Notes: a model not told the origin generated them from the letters alone. DNA of 64,000 nt from Pseudopyrenochaeta lycopersici (GCA_003313425.1 NHZP01000045.1:310001-374000), one strand, 5' to 3'; counted from the first letter of the stretch, positions 34,932-46,612 are shown. Numbers and translations: made by a program.

Positions 34932-35129
34932 TGCACTAAGCGTTCTGGTCGATAAATGAATCCCACAGATCCTCTAGAACGCTAGGCAGGGGTAAGAAGT
35001 GATTGACAGGATTGCCAGGGTGGCCCGTACGCTAAAGCACTCCCCTGTCTAGCCAGAGCTTGGCGCGGTATGTATATGTAAGACGACGCCCTTGGTAAGG
35101 TAACCTCAGCATTGACACCCTACCGTACA

Positions 35130-36428
35130 ATGACTACTTCATCTTTCTCCAATTTTCCTAACGATGTCCTAGTCGAGATACTCACACAGCTCAAACGGAT
35201 CAGCGACACCACTCAAGACCTCACTTCATGTTTGCTGGTGAACCGCCGTTGGCGGGCGGCCACTACGCCTCTTCTATACGGGAACGTCGCTCTTACGCAT
35301 AATAATTTGATTCGCTTCTGTGAGCATCTGGATGTGGGGAGATATGCAGCGTATATCCATTCTATCACGATATCTCTCCAGCCATACGAAGACCTCGAGC
35401 AAGTCTCACAGCTAATCCCCTTACTCTCTCACTTCTCCAACCTCCGCTCTTTCTCCTTCTGGCTCAGTAAAGGATACCACGACATAGTTCCGCAGTCGAC
35501 TCTAGTTCAACTCGTGGAGGAGTTACCACCGTCCTGCGCGAACCTCGAACTCGATACTTTCGGCTACGATGCACGTGCGGAAGGAGATGCAATGCACCTC
35601 TGCGACTCCCTTCGTAGAGTACTTCCGAGAATGCAGCATGTACGCCTCCGCGTGCGAAGCTGTGAGACGCTTTTCACCGAACCCTCGACAATGGGCCAAA
35701 CGATAAGCCTCCCGCATCTCAAGTCCTTCATCTACACCTGCGCCCGCCCGCCCGGCACGCCCTTGCCTACATGCCGCTGCCCAGACCTAAGCCCCATAAC
35801 GCACGACCACCACGACCTCCTCTGGACCACCGTCACCAGCAATCTGCAAAGCCTCGTCGCAACACCCAAAGCCGTCCCCACCGACGCACAAGTCTACGCC
35901 TTCACAACAACAGACAGAAACGACAACGACCTTTCCCTCTGGCAAGCGCACATCCGCGCCGACATGCGTGCACAAACTAGCCTCGTCCTCCCCCACCGCG
36001 CCGTCTGGATGGAAGCCATGATCCGCGGCTCGTGCGTGCTGCGGCTCCACGACGGGACGGAAGTCATGAGCGTGCCGGCGAATATCGAGGCCGTTGCTGA
36101 GGGCCGGCTGTGGCGCGAAGTGCGTGGGGGCGCGAGACTGCCGGCGGCGGTGCTGGCGGATGCGCGCGCGGGGAAGGCGAGTTTCGCAGTCGGGTGTGAG
36201 GAGAAGCCGCTGGCGTATCTGAAGACTAGTACGCAGTGGAGAGAAGACAATTCGAGGAAGAAGCTGAGGACATGGGTCAATGAGGAGAGCATGGGGATTA
36301 GGCTGGTGGGTGCGGAGGTGAGGAGGGGCAAGGACGAGTATCTCTCGTTGGAGATGGTGAAGGAAATCACGCCGGAGGGGTGGAGGAGGGTGGGCATGAA
36401 CGATGTGTTGGAGGAGATTGGAACTTGA
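35130..36428 (+). CDS. F-box domain protein
   Basis: The single-exon 432-residue protein starts at the ATG at 35130 (MTTSSFSNFPNDVLVEIL). An F-box occupies about residues 6-52: FPNDVLVEILTQL, then SCLLVNRRWRAATTPLLYGN. The rest (about 55-430) has Leu-rich, helical segments but no repeat I can name. F-box proteins bind Skp1 and bring substrates to an SCF ubiquitin ligase in cytoplasm or nucleus. Codon use is GC-rich at third positions, very different from the flanking RIPed DNA, and the frame is intact. A TATA-like TATGTATATGTAA lies at about 35068-35080. It is convergent with the LysM gene, with only 70 bp between the stop codons. The partner substrate is unknown. Confidence 0.85.
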   Translation: MTTSSFSNFPNDVLVEILTQLKRISDTTQDLTSCLLVNRRWRAATTPLLYGNVALTHNNLIRFCEHLDVGRYAAYIHSITISLQPYEDLEQVSQLIPLLSHFSNLRSFSFWLSKGYHDIVPQSTLVQLVEELPPSCANLELDTFGYDARAEGDAMHLCDSLRRVLPRMQHVRLRVRSCETLFTEPSTMGQTISLPHLKSFIYTCARPPGTPLPTCRCPDLSPITHDHHDLLWTTVTSNLQSLVATPKAVPTDAQVYAFTTTDRNDNDLSLWQAHIRADMRAQTSLVLPHRAVWMEAMIRGSCVLRLHDGTEVMSVPANIEAVAEGRLWREVRGGARLPAAVLADARAGKASFAVGCEEKPLAYLKTSTQWREDNSRKKLRTWVNEESMGIRLVGAEVRRGKDEYLSLEMVKEITPEGWRRVGMNDVLEEIGT

Positions 36429-36498
36429 TATCTGAAAGCTGCTTTCAGCTTGTAGTATTTACCCGTACTTGTTATATATGATCCAGCATCACTGTTTT

Positions 36499-37658
36499 CT
36501 ACAACACGGCAACACACGCCCACGTCTCAGCCCACAACCCACTACAATCACTCTTCACTGCCGGATTCCACTTAAACAGGTTCGCCAGCGTCACCTTCGC
36601 ACTACTCAGCACGCTCGCACACGTCTGGTCCTTCTTCACAAAGTAGAACGTCTTGCAGTTCGTCACCATTCCCGATTGAATCGGCGTCGGCGTCGCAACG
36701 CCGTTGCCCGGCTTGGTGCTCGTCGGCTTTGCAGTCGTCGTCGGCTTGGTAGGTGTAGGTGTAGGTGTGAATCCAACGATGCCAACGCAGAAATACGCAT
36801 CGGCCCACATCGACTGACAGTTGTCGCCGACGCCGGTGTTCCAGGTGGTGAATTGCTTGAGCGTGATGCCGTACTTGGCAGTCATGTCGGAGCAGAATTC
36901 TCCGGGCTGCTGGAGGTGGAATTTGTTGCAGTTGGAGACCATGCCGGGCTGCGTGGGGAGTGGGGTGGTGATGCCGTTGCCGGTAGTGGTCGTTGGCTTA
37001 GCCGTGGTGGCCTTGGTCGACGTCGGTGTGGGCGTGAAGCCAATCACGCCGACGCAGAAGTACGCGCCTCCCCACATGGATTGACAGTTGTCTCCAACTC
37101 CAGTGTTCCATGTTGTGAATTGCTTTAGAGTGATGCCGTATTTGGCGGCCATGTCGGAGCAGTACTCGCCGGAGACTTGCAGGTGGAACTTGTTGCAGTT
37201 CTCTACCATACCTGGCTGGGTAGGCAGGGGTGTAGTGACTCCATTGCTGGGCTTGGTGCTGGTTGGTGCAGCTGTAGGTGGAGCCGTTGTTGGGGAGCCA
37301 GTGGGTACGCCAGTGGGTTCACCGTAGGCTTCCACGCAGTAGGATTGGTAGGGGTTGAAGTTGTTGCAGTTCTCATCTACAAGGGGGTTCTTTGCAGCAG
37401 GTCAGTGGTTTGAGCGGTTGAAAGGATGGAATGGTTGCCACTCACCCAGCGAAGGAAGTCCTCGAAGGATGCACCGAACTGGCCAGGTACCGCTTTGCAA
37501 TCGGTTTGTGACTCGTTGTCATACCACCAACTGCAGTACTGCGACGACGACGGGTCCGCAAAGTATGCAGGGGTATCACCGCGGCGAACAAGAGCGGGTG
37601 AAGCGGTGACTTGATGGAGAGTCGCCGCAAACAATGCGGTCTTCAACAGTGCGTACAT
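36499..37658 (-). CDS. Secreted protein with four LysM domains
   Basis: Two exons (37658-37446 and 37389-36499) are joined in phase over a 56-bp intron (GTGAGT donor, CACTGAC branch, GCAAAG acceptor). The acceptor was chosen because it restores FLRW-NPLVDENC, the LysM core. The product has 367 residues, a signal peptide of about 19 residues and a Kex2-like VRR. LysM domains lie at about 38-90, 134-186, 224-276 and 314-365, separated by Thr/Pro linkers. The second and third are almost identical (KYGITLKQFTTWNTGVGDNC). Each carries paired Cys as in fungal LysM proteins. LysM domains bind chitin. Such proteins can mask hyphae or hide chitin oligomers from plant receptors; which role applies is not shown. 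The 3' end faces the F-box gene. Confidence 0.9.
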
Positions 37659-38033
37659 GATGAATGAACGGAGATCAGCGAGATATTCATTGTACAGTGT
37701 TTCTCAGAGATGGTCTGCCAAACTACCCGGATTGCGAGCAGATTTTGTATGCTGGGAAATTATCTTCCCGTAATCACTGTCGTCGGAAATCTCTGCCGAC
37801 AACCTTGGAAAGAACCAATACACCATGACATTGCGTCGAGGCAGATCGAACGAGCTTCAATCTTGGCATCGAATAGTCTGGTACCTGGTGAAAATTTCAA
37901 CGGTACGCCTAATGCTCATCAGTAATATGAAAGTCTCAATGGCGGTGTGCCGTGAGAGAAACGAGAGACTCACTGGTACATGCCCCTGACGCCAGACCAG
38001 GATGTGGATTGGGGTTGCATTGCCGTCTGCATA
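37659..38033. other. Upstream region of the four-LysM gene
   Basis: No ORF is supported. The first 100 bp left of the ATG should hold the promoter; I see no clear TATA box. Confidence 0.4.
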
Positions 38034-38295
38034 CTATGGTATCAGGGTTAGGTAGTGTAGGTGGGTCCCGGGCGACCAGGGGGCGCAAAAGCGGGTAATT
38101 GACTGTATTTCATCAAATCCCCTGTAGCTTTGTATTGAAAGTAATGCACACCTGTCACAACCTGCTTTAATGCGTCCCTCTCATCTCATTTGTATGTAAA
38201 GAAAGACAGATTTAGGCTTAGTGCATTTCAAGCCATTTAAAACCAACCCCTAGTCGCCCGGGACCCACCTACACTACCTAACCCTGATACCATAG
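38034..38295. mobile_element. 262-bp MITE with 49-bp inverted repeats
   Basis: Ends 38034-38082 and 38247-38295 are inverted copies with one mismatch, beginning CTATGGTATCAGGGTTAGG. TA flanks both sides (38032-38033, 38296-38297). The middle of about 160 bp has no ORF. This is a Tc1/mariner-like miniature element sitting between the two LysM genes. The near-perfect ends indicate a recent insertion. Confidence 0.9.
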
Positions 38296-38297
38296 TA

Positions 38298-39178
38298 AGG
38301 CCCCGTTGTATGTACCTTGCAGCAGGCCTCGTGCTGCCCGTGGGCTGCGTCAGGCTACATAGCACGTGACTTGCCTATCCACGAAAACGTTAAAGGTGGG
38401 TGAGTGAGATCACAAAGCGGGCCAGTGGGATCGTAATCCCTGTTGGTGTAAGCCGGAGGGATCCTATAAAGGCAGGCACACTGCATCGGACCGAGGCGCA
38501 ACGTCGTGACGGATGGGCCGCGGAACATAAGGGGCCAAAGTATGTCCACAATAGGTCATCGGCGGAGGCAGCTTTCAGTGGCGAGCGGGACAGTCTGGAC
38601 TGTGAAGACATTCAGGTCGTGTCACCGTGGACGCCTAAACGAAAGGAAATGCATGCCAAGGTAGACGCCCGCCATCTACCCTCTCTATTAAAATATAATT
38701 AATAACTATATAGACTTTAGCGTTTTTAGGTACCTAATAATAATTATTATTCTAAGAGACTACTATTCTAATTTAGCTTAATTTAGGCTTGAAATAGTAG
38801 AGTTATATGAGGCAGTTGGGTAAAGTTGGTGTTGGTGTGCGATTTTGCAGTGCGAGGAATTTTGCTTTCCACTTGGAAAGGCGGATCTTGTTGATGGTGG
38901 GGACCAAAGTTTAGCTCCTTGGCATACCAATGTCGAACATCCTCTCCGCCGTTAGACAGCTACAGTAGCTCCAATCACGATACCGACAGCAAAAGATCTG
39001 CGTGCTTTCATACTCGAACTCCTTGATTGTATGAATTTAAGCACTAGCTAGGGCCCTGAAGATGCCATTCAACGCCAATTACGCTTCCCTATGTTTCCTT
39101 ATGTGCACGTTCCAAAATTCGACTGGCTAGAGAGTAACGAGGGTTAGAGAGGTATGACCAGTTGTGGGAGATATTTGC
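38298..39178. other. Intergenic, possibly a retroelement fragment; no gene supported
   Basis: A TATAAAGG-containing stretch (38466-38475) and a 100-codon frame (38400-38702) are present, but the frame has no recognisable domain. From 38690 to 38800 the sequence turns AT-rich and RIP-like. 38880-39150 is ordinary non-coding DNA. Confidence 0.4.
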
Positions 39179-40081
39179 TTACCAGCCTAGATATTTGGAG
39201 CACTCATATTCGGACTTGCCACAGTAGCCAGCAGCAGAACAGCAGTCGCCATTCTTGCTACCTTTACAGGTATATCCGTTGTTGTACGCACATGTACCGT
39301 CAGGGCTTACACCTCCTGGAGGTTTGCTCGATGGTGTAGCAGATGGTGGCAGGCTTGAAGTTGTGGAAGTCCCGAGACATGGTCCGCTCTGGCAACCTGT
39401 GGTGCAAAATTGCGTTTGGTTGCCGCACTGACCTGCCGCAGAACAACACAGGCCAAACTTGGGCGGGCAAGGCAGGTAGTCGTAATCACGACCGCATTTT
39501 CCATCTGTCGAGTATGGAAAGCCGCCTTCGCATGAGCCATCCTGACAAGAGCCTTTACCGCAGAAAGACTCGCCGGAGCCGCACCTGTGGTTCGAATTAG
39601 CACCAGTCCATCAAGGCAGGGGCAACTTCAAGGTGTATCTACTTACTTTCCTGATCCGTTGCAACAATCCCCAAAAGTACTTCCAACACAGGTTACATTG
39701 TAATTCATCTGCCTGCCGCATTGTCCATCTTTGGTGACTGGCCTCTGGTTTTGTTTTTCTGGAGTCGTGAGTATTAGCAGGCTTCCATTGATACATAATC
39801 TCTACCTTGTAGATTTACTTACGCCATGAAACACAGTATGTTTTCCCGGGTACAAAGTTCGTGCAGGCCGGACCAAGACCTGGGTTCGCAGTGATAAATT
39901 CATCCAGCGGAATCTTGAATTGGGCAAGGACATCATCGCAACCTGTCCAAACGTCTGTCGTGTAGTTGAGGCGGCACAGGGATGCAATGGCTGCTTGTCG
40001 GGCGTGGACCGCAGAATGAGAGAGCTTGTGGGCTGCGGAAGCAAAACCCAGTGAGCTCACAAAAGCCAACAGTGGAAGCAT
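39179..40081 (-). CDS. Secreted LysM plus three chitin-binding (CBM18) domain protein
   Basis: Three exons (40081-39823, 39758-39647, 39584-39179) give 258 residues. The introns are 64 and 62 bp with GTAAGT donors and CAG acceptors, and phases 1 and 2 join correctly. The ATG at 40081 starts a clear signal peptide (MLPLLAFVSSLGFASA). A LysM domain lies at about 32-86 (DEFITANPGLGPACTNF). Hevein-like modules follow: KDGQCGRQ...GDCCNGSGKCGS, DGKCGRDY...LCCSAAGQCGN and DGTCAYNN...DCCSAAGYCGKS. Each has the CC-x4-(Y/K/Q)CG pattern. Both domain types bind chitin outside the cell. It is divergent from the chitinase gene; LysM genes beside subgroup C chitinases are known in fungi, so a joint role is likely. 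Confidence 0.9.
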
Positions 40082-40791
40082 TTTGATACGCTTCAGAAAC
40101 GCTGGATCTGCGAAGAAGAGAATTTCGGATTTTTTGTGTCTTGAAAGCCTGCAAGGGGAGGCTGACAACCTGATGTCTCAAGAACTTGAGCGGTAAGTGA
40201 CCGGAGGGACGAATATTGCATCCAAGACTCATCTGAGTGCCTTTTGTCGACCACTCAAGCCGTGTCGGGCGCATCGCACGAGTGAAAAAAGGATTGACAC
40301 CGCCAGCAAGGTCGCAAGCGTGGTCGATCACTCCTAGTGCCCACGGCAGGCCATCCTTCGCTGCACAATAGATTGAGATGTAAGCGGGCACGGTTCAGGT
40401 CATTTTACCCTGCAGGAACACATTGCAAGGAAACAGCCGCACACTGACTTTCTCATACCTCGGCTGACGCCTGAACTTATTTTGTGTTGCATCCGGGTAT
40501 CAGAACCTTGATGACCCACTTCTTGATATGGCTAGAGAACGTGGCGATGGGTTGATTTACACCCTCAACATTGCCACCTACAGCGGCTGGATTCTTGTGC
40601 CCGAAAGTAAGGGGCCGAATCTATGTCATGGGTTTAGAAAGCCAAGAAGTGTATTATACTTGGCAGATATACGCTCGACGGACTCTTATCCAACCGCCGT
40701 GTGAGCACACCCAAGTCTCTTCAGAATTGGACTCTCTTACACTTTCTGTGGTTCAAAATCTCTCCACTTGAGATTCAGTAGAGTCTCAATC
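40082..40791. promoter_or_regulatory. Shared divergent promoter of the LysM-CBM18 and chitinase genes
   Basis: 710 bp separate the two start codons with no supported ORF. The side next to 40792 is pyrimidine-rich (CAAAATCTCTCCACTTGAG) and a TATTATAC-like box is at about 40650. One intergenic region must serve both genes, which suggests co-expression. Confidence 0.5.
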
Positions 40792-43700
40792 ATGGCGGGA
40801 GTTATGCCAACAAGACATGCCTTATGGCTTTTTGCTTGGCTTGTCTATTTTCAAACTATCCTTGTCTCAGGGCAATGGGGACCTGTCTCTCAAGTCAATG
40901 GTGTCGATACGTATCAAGCAACGCCAGTTCAGGTAAGGTTGCAAACTTGTGATCCTCATGTGTTGTGGCTAATGAAAGCGGATAGCAAAGTCCCCAGGGA
41001 ATCCCAACGCTTATTTACAACTGTGCAAAGATGCCAGCCATCTGCACGAATGTTAATAGAAGGAATCCTCTGACACCCCAACCTGGAGGCGGCTTCGGGC
41101 AACTCATCGGTGGACCAATCACGCTACACTTTGACACAGATGCAACAAGAAAGGACACAAGACGTAACTTTGCATGTCCGGGCAGTTGGAACAGAAACCA
41201 CCCTTGTCCAGAGACCGCCCCAGCACAACCGCACACTGTTCCAAAAGGTGCCAGCTTGAACCGCGGGTCCTTCCCAGCTCGACCTCACGGACCGTCCCGA
41301 CAAAACAAACAAAGAGGCGATACAGGCTATAACACGATTGCAAACGCGGCTGGCCAGCCTGCTGGTATGGTAAGTCAAGGCTCTTCTGCTATATGCGAAG
41401 CTCGAAAAGCTTGCACTTCGCACACTATTTGATTCTCTGTTTCGCTGAAACTGTATGCTAATGTCCTCTTGCAGATATGGACCTGCGATGAATGGCCAAT
41501 GGCAACGTAGGCTTCTGAACTCTGGCCCTTGATTCCGAACATTAACGATTTGACAGTACCGTTGAGGGTGGAGCAGGAGCTACGAGTTACTGTGCTCCTT
41601 ATGCTCAAAGCTGTCTAACGACAGTGCCGCCAGTTACTTACGTACGTTCTGAACAGAACTTCCAATCCGATGCTCAGAGTACCCTTCGTTTGCGTGTAGC
41701 AGATGTCAATAATGCTGGTCAGGCAAACGGGGTCTATAGGTTCCGTTTCAAGACTCTTTTCAATCCAGAAACGGATGATGCAGCTACGGCAATTGAGTAT
41801 AATATTGATCCGCAGACGGAATCGGTGAACGTGTGGCTGAGAAGAGAACTCGACCATGAACCTCATCCGGCCGCAATTTACCGAGTTCACGAGGGTTTCT
41901 ATGACAATGGAACCATTAGGAAATATACAAGGTTGAGCGATGAGGAAGTGAGTCTAAATATGGTAATACATATGCATGACTCCATACTAAAACATTTACA
42001 GTCCGCCAAGATCCGCAAAAGGGCACTGCAACTGAAACGACGCCAAGAGGGCGAAGAGGCGCCACAAGAACAACCTGAGGGAGAGTCCAAGCCATCAGCG
42101 CAGCAGAACTTTGAAACGCTGCCGAGGCCTCCTCCTTTGCCTATCATTGAGATAGCTCGTGACTTCATCAATGACCAGGCTGGTGTCGAAGATGGTTCAA
42201 CGTACATCATGCGTGTGCTCGAATCGAGCAATGCTACAGTTTTTCCAAACGAGACTGAGTTTACAAACGCTACTCTCAACACGCGAGACCTTGTGTCTCC
42301 AGCATATGTCCTTGAGCCGCTCACCGGTCGAAAGATTTTCGGTGTCTCGGACATCAGTCCTGGTTTTCTTGACTTCGCATCGTTGCCGGAGATGAAAGGA
42401 ATGGCCAAACGTCAATCTGCAAAACGACAATGCGACGCGTCAACGCCTTGTCCAGATGGTAGTTGCTGCAACAAGAGTGGAAGATGTGGTTTTGGAAAAG
42501 AGAACTGTGGAGATGGCTGCCAATCGAATTGTAAGAGCTTCACTAAACATCATCATGGCTTGACTGACTGTTTGCTAGGCGATGCAAAGGCTTTCTGCGG
42601 CAAAGACAGCGAAGGCGGAAACTCAAAGTGCCCGTTGAATGTCTGCTGTAGTTTTTACGGCTATTGCGGTGTAAGTGCTGGGAATGTCCCGCTCCATCTA
42701 ATCGCAAGCTAAGGATCTGGGTTAGGTTGAAACGGAATTCTGCCTCGGAAACGGTCCGACACAACCTTGCCAGGCTGGTATGGGAAGCTGTGAAGTTAAG
42801 GCAGCTCCAACATGCGGTGGTGCAACATCCGCCGGGCGCAGCATCGGATATTATCGTGAGTCCCAAACCCTCTGTTTATACGCAAGACAGCACCGCTAAC
42901 AGATCGGAAGAGGGTGGCAACGTTCGCGACAGGCAGTGCAATCGCATCTCGCCTAAGGACATCAACACTAAAGGGCTCACCCACCTGAATTTTGCTTTCG
43001 CAACTATTGACCCTAACACGTTCGAGGTATTGCCGGCCAACTCGGCCGACCCGGACCTATACAAAGAGTTTACAGGACTGAAGTCATCCACGCTGCAGAC
43101 GTGGATTGCTATTGGCGGCTGGGACTTCAACGACCCTGGTCCAACAAGGACTACTTTCAGTAACCTAGCCCGTACTGCTGCTCGTCGTGCACGGTTCATC
43201 ACATCGTTGAAAACTTTCCTGACGAAGTATGGCTTTCAAGGCGTCGATATCGACTGGGAATAGTAAGTGTTCTTTACTAATCAGGTATCCAAGTTCTCAA
43301 TCACTCACACGAATGCAGTCCCGGAGCCCCAGACAGAGGTGGTATCAAAGAAGACACAGACAACTATGTTGCATTAGTCAAAGAGATGAGAGCCTCCTTT
43401 GGCACACAGTTCGGTATCAGTATGGCGATTCCCTCAGCTTACTGGTATATGCGTTGGGTGAGTCCGCCGAATCCATGGCAAGATCGATCTAACAAGCCCA
43501 AAGTTCAAGTTGAAAGAGATGGAGCCTTACGTCGATTGGTTCGGTGTTATGTCCTACGATCTGCACGGCCCTTGGGACGCTCAAGTGTTGCAGATTGGAA
43601 AGGTGGTTCTCGGCCACACCAATGTTCCAGAGATCGCCAACTGGACGCTTCCTCTGGCTTACGAAGGCGTGAACCCAGCAAAGCTCAACCTGGGTCTTGC

Positions 43701-45436
43701 CTATTATGCACGAGGCTATACCGTGGCTGATCAAAACTGTAACGGTGTAGGGTGTGCATGGTCAGGTACCAGCCGGCCAGGTCCCTGCACCAACTTTGGT
43801 GGTGTCATGTCTCTCCAAGAGATCGAGAACCAAATCATTCCCCAACTTGCGGTCAAGCCTACTCTTCTTGAGAAAGACATGATGATGGAGTTGAAGTGGG
43901 GCAATCAGTGGATAGGCTACGATAACATGGAGACAATTGCGATGAAGAAGCAATGGGCTAACCAGCACTGCTTTGGTGGCACGATGATCTGGTCTGTCGA
44001 CTTCTACTCCGGATCTGGAAGTGGAGATATCCCTGACGGTGGAGGATCCGATAACCCCGACAGCCCAGGAGGCGGTCAAAACGGCGGTGGCGGCAGTGTG
44101 GTGTACATTGACCCATCGATTTACGACAAACCAGATCCGGTGGTCAATTGTATCGCGCCCTGTACGCTCATCCTACCACCACTACAGCTCTCTACAAAGA
44201 CTACGATCAGCTTCCCTCCATACGTCACCAGCCTCGACGTCGCATGGTCAGAACCCACCGGGTGGACGTCCATTGTGCAGACAACCACACTTACAATCCC
44301 GCCTGTCACAACCACGGAGATAGAGGTATGGGCAGTAACCATCACTGATACCAGGACCGGCACTGGTGTCGACGTGTGGTCTACCTTCTCGATTACCCCT
44401 AGTATCAAACCCCCTCCATTTACCATCACGAATGATCCGAACCCACTTACCACTCCGGGGGTAAGTCACCCACCTGTGACCAGGACTATCACTCCTCCAC
44501 CGTACCCGTACTCGTACACCCCGCCAAGCGACTCCAAACCTACTACAACGACGAAATCGTCCACGGACCCCATCGCTGCCATCATCTTCCCAAGACCTAC
44601 CTGGAAGCCTGGCAAACCTGGCCCAATCTGCAAGTCGAAGTGCGGAAAGCCATGTCTCATCTTCTGCAACCATCCTTGCCTGCTAGACTGCACTGATGGA
44701 GGTATCGACTTCCCTGACCCCAAGAACCCTAACCCTCCAAAGAAGCCAACCCCCAATCCGAAACCAGACCCGAAACCATCTGGAAAGCCCGTCCCACCGC
44801 CACCACGACCCTCTGATCCCAAAGGCGACGACCCTCAGGATGAGGAGCAGGAAGAAGACGACCAGGCTTGCGCTCTCGAGATGGGCCTGCCGCTTCCCAC
44901 ATACCGTCCTACGACATCAACAACGAGCGTCGCACCGAAGCCAACAGCTCCCGCGCCATCGCCATCGCCTCCACCTGACCCGCCGAAGCCTAATCGCGAC
45001 ACTGAAAACAAGAAGTGCTATAACAGTGGCGCGTTGGTGACGCGTGGCATGATGATCGACGCCATCAAAGCTTTCTGCGACTATCACGAGGGTACTGTCC
45101 TTGATGCCTCACGCCCCGACACGCAGCGCACTCTGTCCAATGGCGACGGGTACGGCGCGCACTGTATGGGCGACCTGGGATGCTTCGTGCATATTTACAT
45201 CTCGGTGACAGCCATCAATGGATGTAAGTGGAGGATGGAGGGCAGTGGAGCGAATCAGGAGTGTGGCAGGATTCTGAGGAGGGCTGTGGATGAATGTGAT
45301 CAGAGTAGTACCGAGCATAAGCAAGGAGGTACTGTGGACAGCAACTGTGCGCAGTGGAAGATTGGTAAGTCAAGCTACGTAGCTCCCATCAAGAAGATAA
45401 GACTAACGATTATTAGATCCTGACGCGTACTGGTAA
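40792..45436 (+). CDS. Secreted killer-toxin-like chitinase: NucA/NucB-like DNase region, CBM18 domains, GH18, Cys-rich tail
   Basis: Ten exons give 1370 residues: 40792-40932, 40998-41369, 41475-41506, 41557-42530, 42579-42670, 42726-42855, 42911-43262, 43319-43457, 43504-45364, 45417-45436. All junctions are GT-AG and in phase. A signal peptide spans about 1-27. Residues 48-200 carry CAKMPAICTNVNRR and, split by intron 3, TCDEWPMATTVEGG, like the CDEYPFAST..GG motif of NucA/NucB DNases. Two hevein-like CBM18 modules lie at about 472-548. GH18 spans about 577-915, with catalytic GVDIDWEYPGAPDRGG (acid Glu kept; the first Asp of the usual DG.D.D.E is Gln) and MSYDLHG. A Pro/Thr-rich linker follows, and a Cys-rich domain from about 1245. 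The plan resembles subgroup C chitinases thought to open competitors' walls. The frame is intact with no RIP. Confidence 0.88.
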
Positions 45437-45750
45437 GATATAAATGGTGGAGACACATAAAGCTTACACCTGGGGTTCTGATTTACAACTGCTGTTCCAG
45501 AGAACGGATTGATACAGAGAACCGCACTAACGTTGTTGTATCGGTGACCGATCGCTCGGAGCATATGTGGTTGCATTACTTATGTTTGCGCCACTCTGTA
45601 GGTCCTCGTGGCAGTCTTCGCTTCTTGTATGTTAAAGGCCTGGTGTGTGATAGCTGTCGACTGGCCCGATTAGGAGCCTGTAAGTAACAAGAACGTGATG
45701 TTCCACTCGCGCGTCGATTCTGCATGCTTCCTTTCAAGTCCTAGCCTTCC
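45437..45750 (+). other. 3' region of the chitinase gene
   Basis: No gene is seen. It probably includes the 3' UTR. Composition is normal up to the Copia fragment. Confidence 0.4.
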
Positions 45751-45759
45751 GTTTCTATC

Positions 45760-46612
45760 TTTGGTAAATGATGCTCTCATGCCTGAAGCCGACTTCAACA
45801 ATTGACTCGCCGTCTGCCTGCCACTGGACACTGTTTGTAGGTCCACAATACGCCCCTTCTCCAATCGAGTTATTATCGGAGCGAGAATCGAATGTTTGAA
45901 AATAAACAGTGTTCGACTGCTCTCGATAGTTGTGCAGGCTAAAATCACAATTGACAGCAGAAGTAGCAGTAGCGGCAAAACGAGTCCATTTCCACACTCC
46001 GTCAGGTCCAAACCTATTGCACCTGCACAACGTCGCATATGTCCCTGGATTCCACTGGAACCTGATCAATGCACATGCTCTTGAGCAACAGGCCCTATTC
46101 TTCAATACTAGAACATGCTGGATGGAGTACTCGGATGGATCGAACGCCTTTAAACTGACAAAACATGGTGCATTCCGTGTTGTCGAACCACATATCAAGG
46201 ATGCGATTATAAATGCCGAAACACAAGGGTCTGCAGAACGGTCCTTTGCCATGGCCACCAAGGCACGTAAACCTCCAGTGGCAATAGCTTCGATGGATAT
46301 TTGGCATGCAAGACTAGGCCATATCCGAAAAGAAGCCCTGGAACACGTGCCAGAAGCAGTCGAAGGTGTAGCTCTTGACACCCGCGACTTCCAACGTAAT
46401 ACGGAACTCTGCGAACAATGCCAATTGGCACAAGCACACAATACAATATCATACATACCGATTTGGAAAGGAACCTATCCGTTCGAGAAGGTTCACGCAG
46501 TTGTTAATCAAACGACTACTGTCTCGAATTCAGAACAGCAGCAGACCTATTCTGCTGCCAACTCACAGCCGCAGAAACGCAAGCGCGGCCGACCCAAGAT
46601 CTTCTACATTTG
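45760..46612 (+). pseudogene. Copia retrotransposon fragment (GAG-pre-integrase domain)
   Basis: An open frame from about 45930 to 46619 reads LHLHNVAYVPGFHWNLINAH, then WHARLGHIRKEALEHVPEAV and ELCEQCQLAQAH. The last two carry the H...H and C-x2-C zinc pattern of the Copia GAG-pre-integrase domain. It then runs into KRKRGRPK and ends. Integrase core and RT are absent. It is not heavily RIPed. At about 46613 it abuts a piece of the repeated gene family seen at 29855-30850. Confidence 0.75.

Noticed and set aside
34726..35005. GTGAT on both sides of a putative LTR (34721 and 35001)
   Set aside because: The segment bounded by these copies does not end in CA, so the match is probably chance; only a tentative LTR is kept.
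35894..36523. 209-codon minus-strand ORF over the F-box gene
   Set aside because: Shadow frame without domain; the plus-strand F-box start and codon bias are better.
36469..37413. Several plus-strand ORFs of 60-220 codons over the four-LysM gene
   Set aside because: They are antisense shadows of GC-rich LysM repeats; the LysM reading has a signal peptide, Cys pattern and a well-formed intron.
44121..44822. Gly-rich minus-strand ORFs over the chitinase linker
   Set aside because: They arise from the complement of Pro/Thr codons in the linker.
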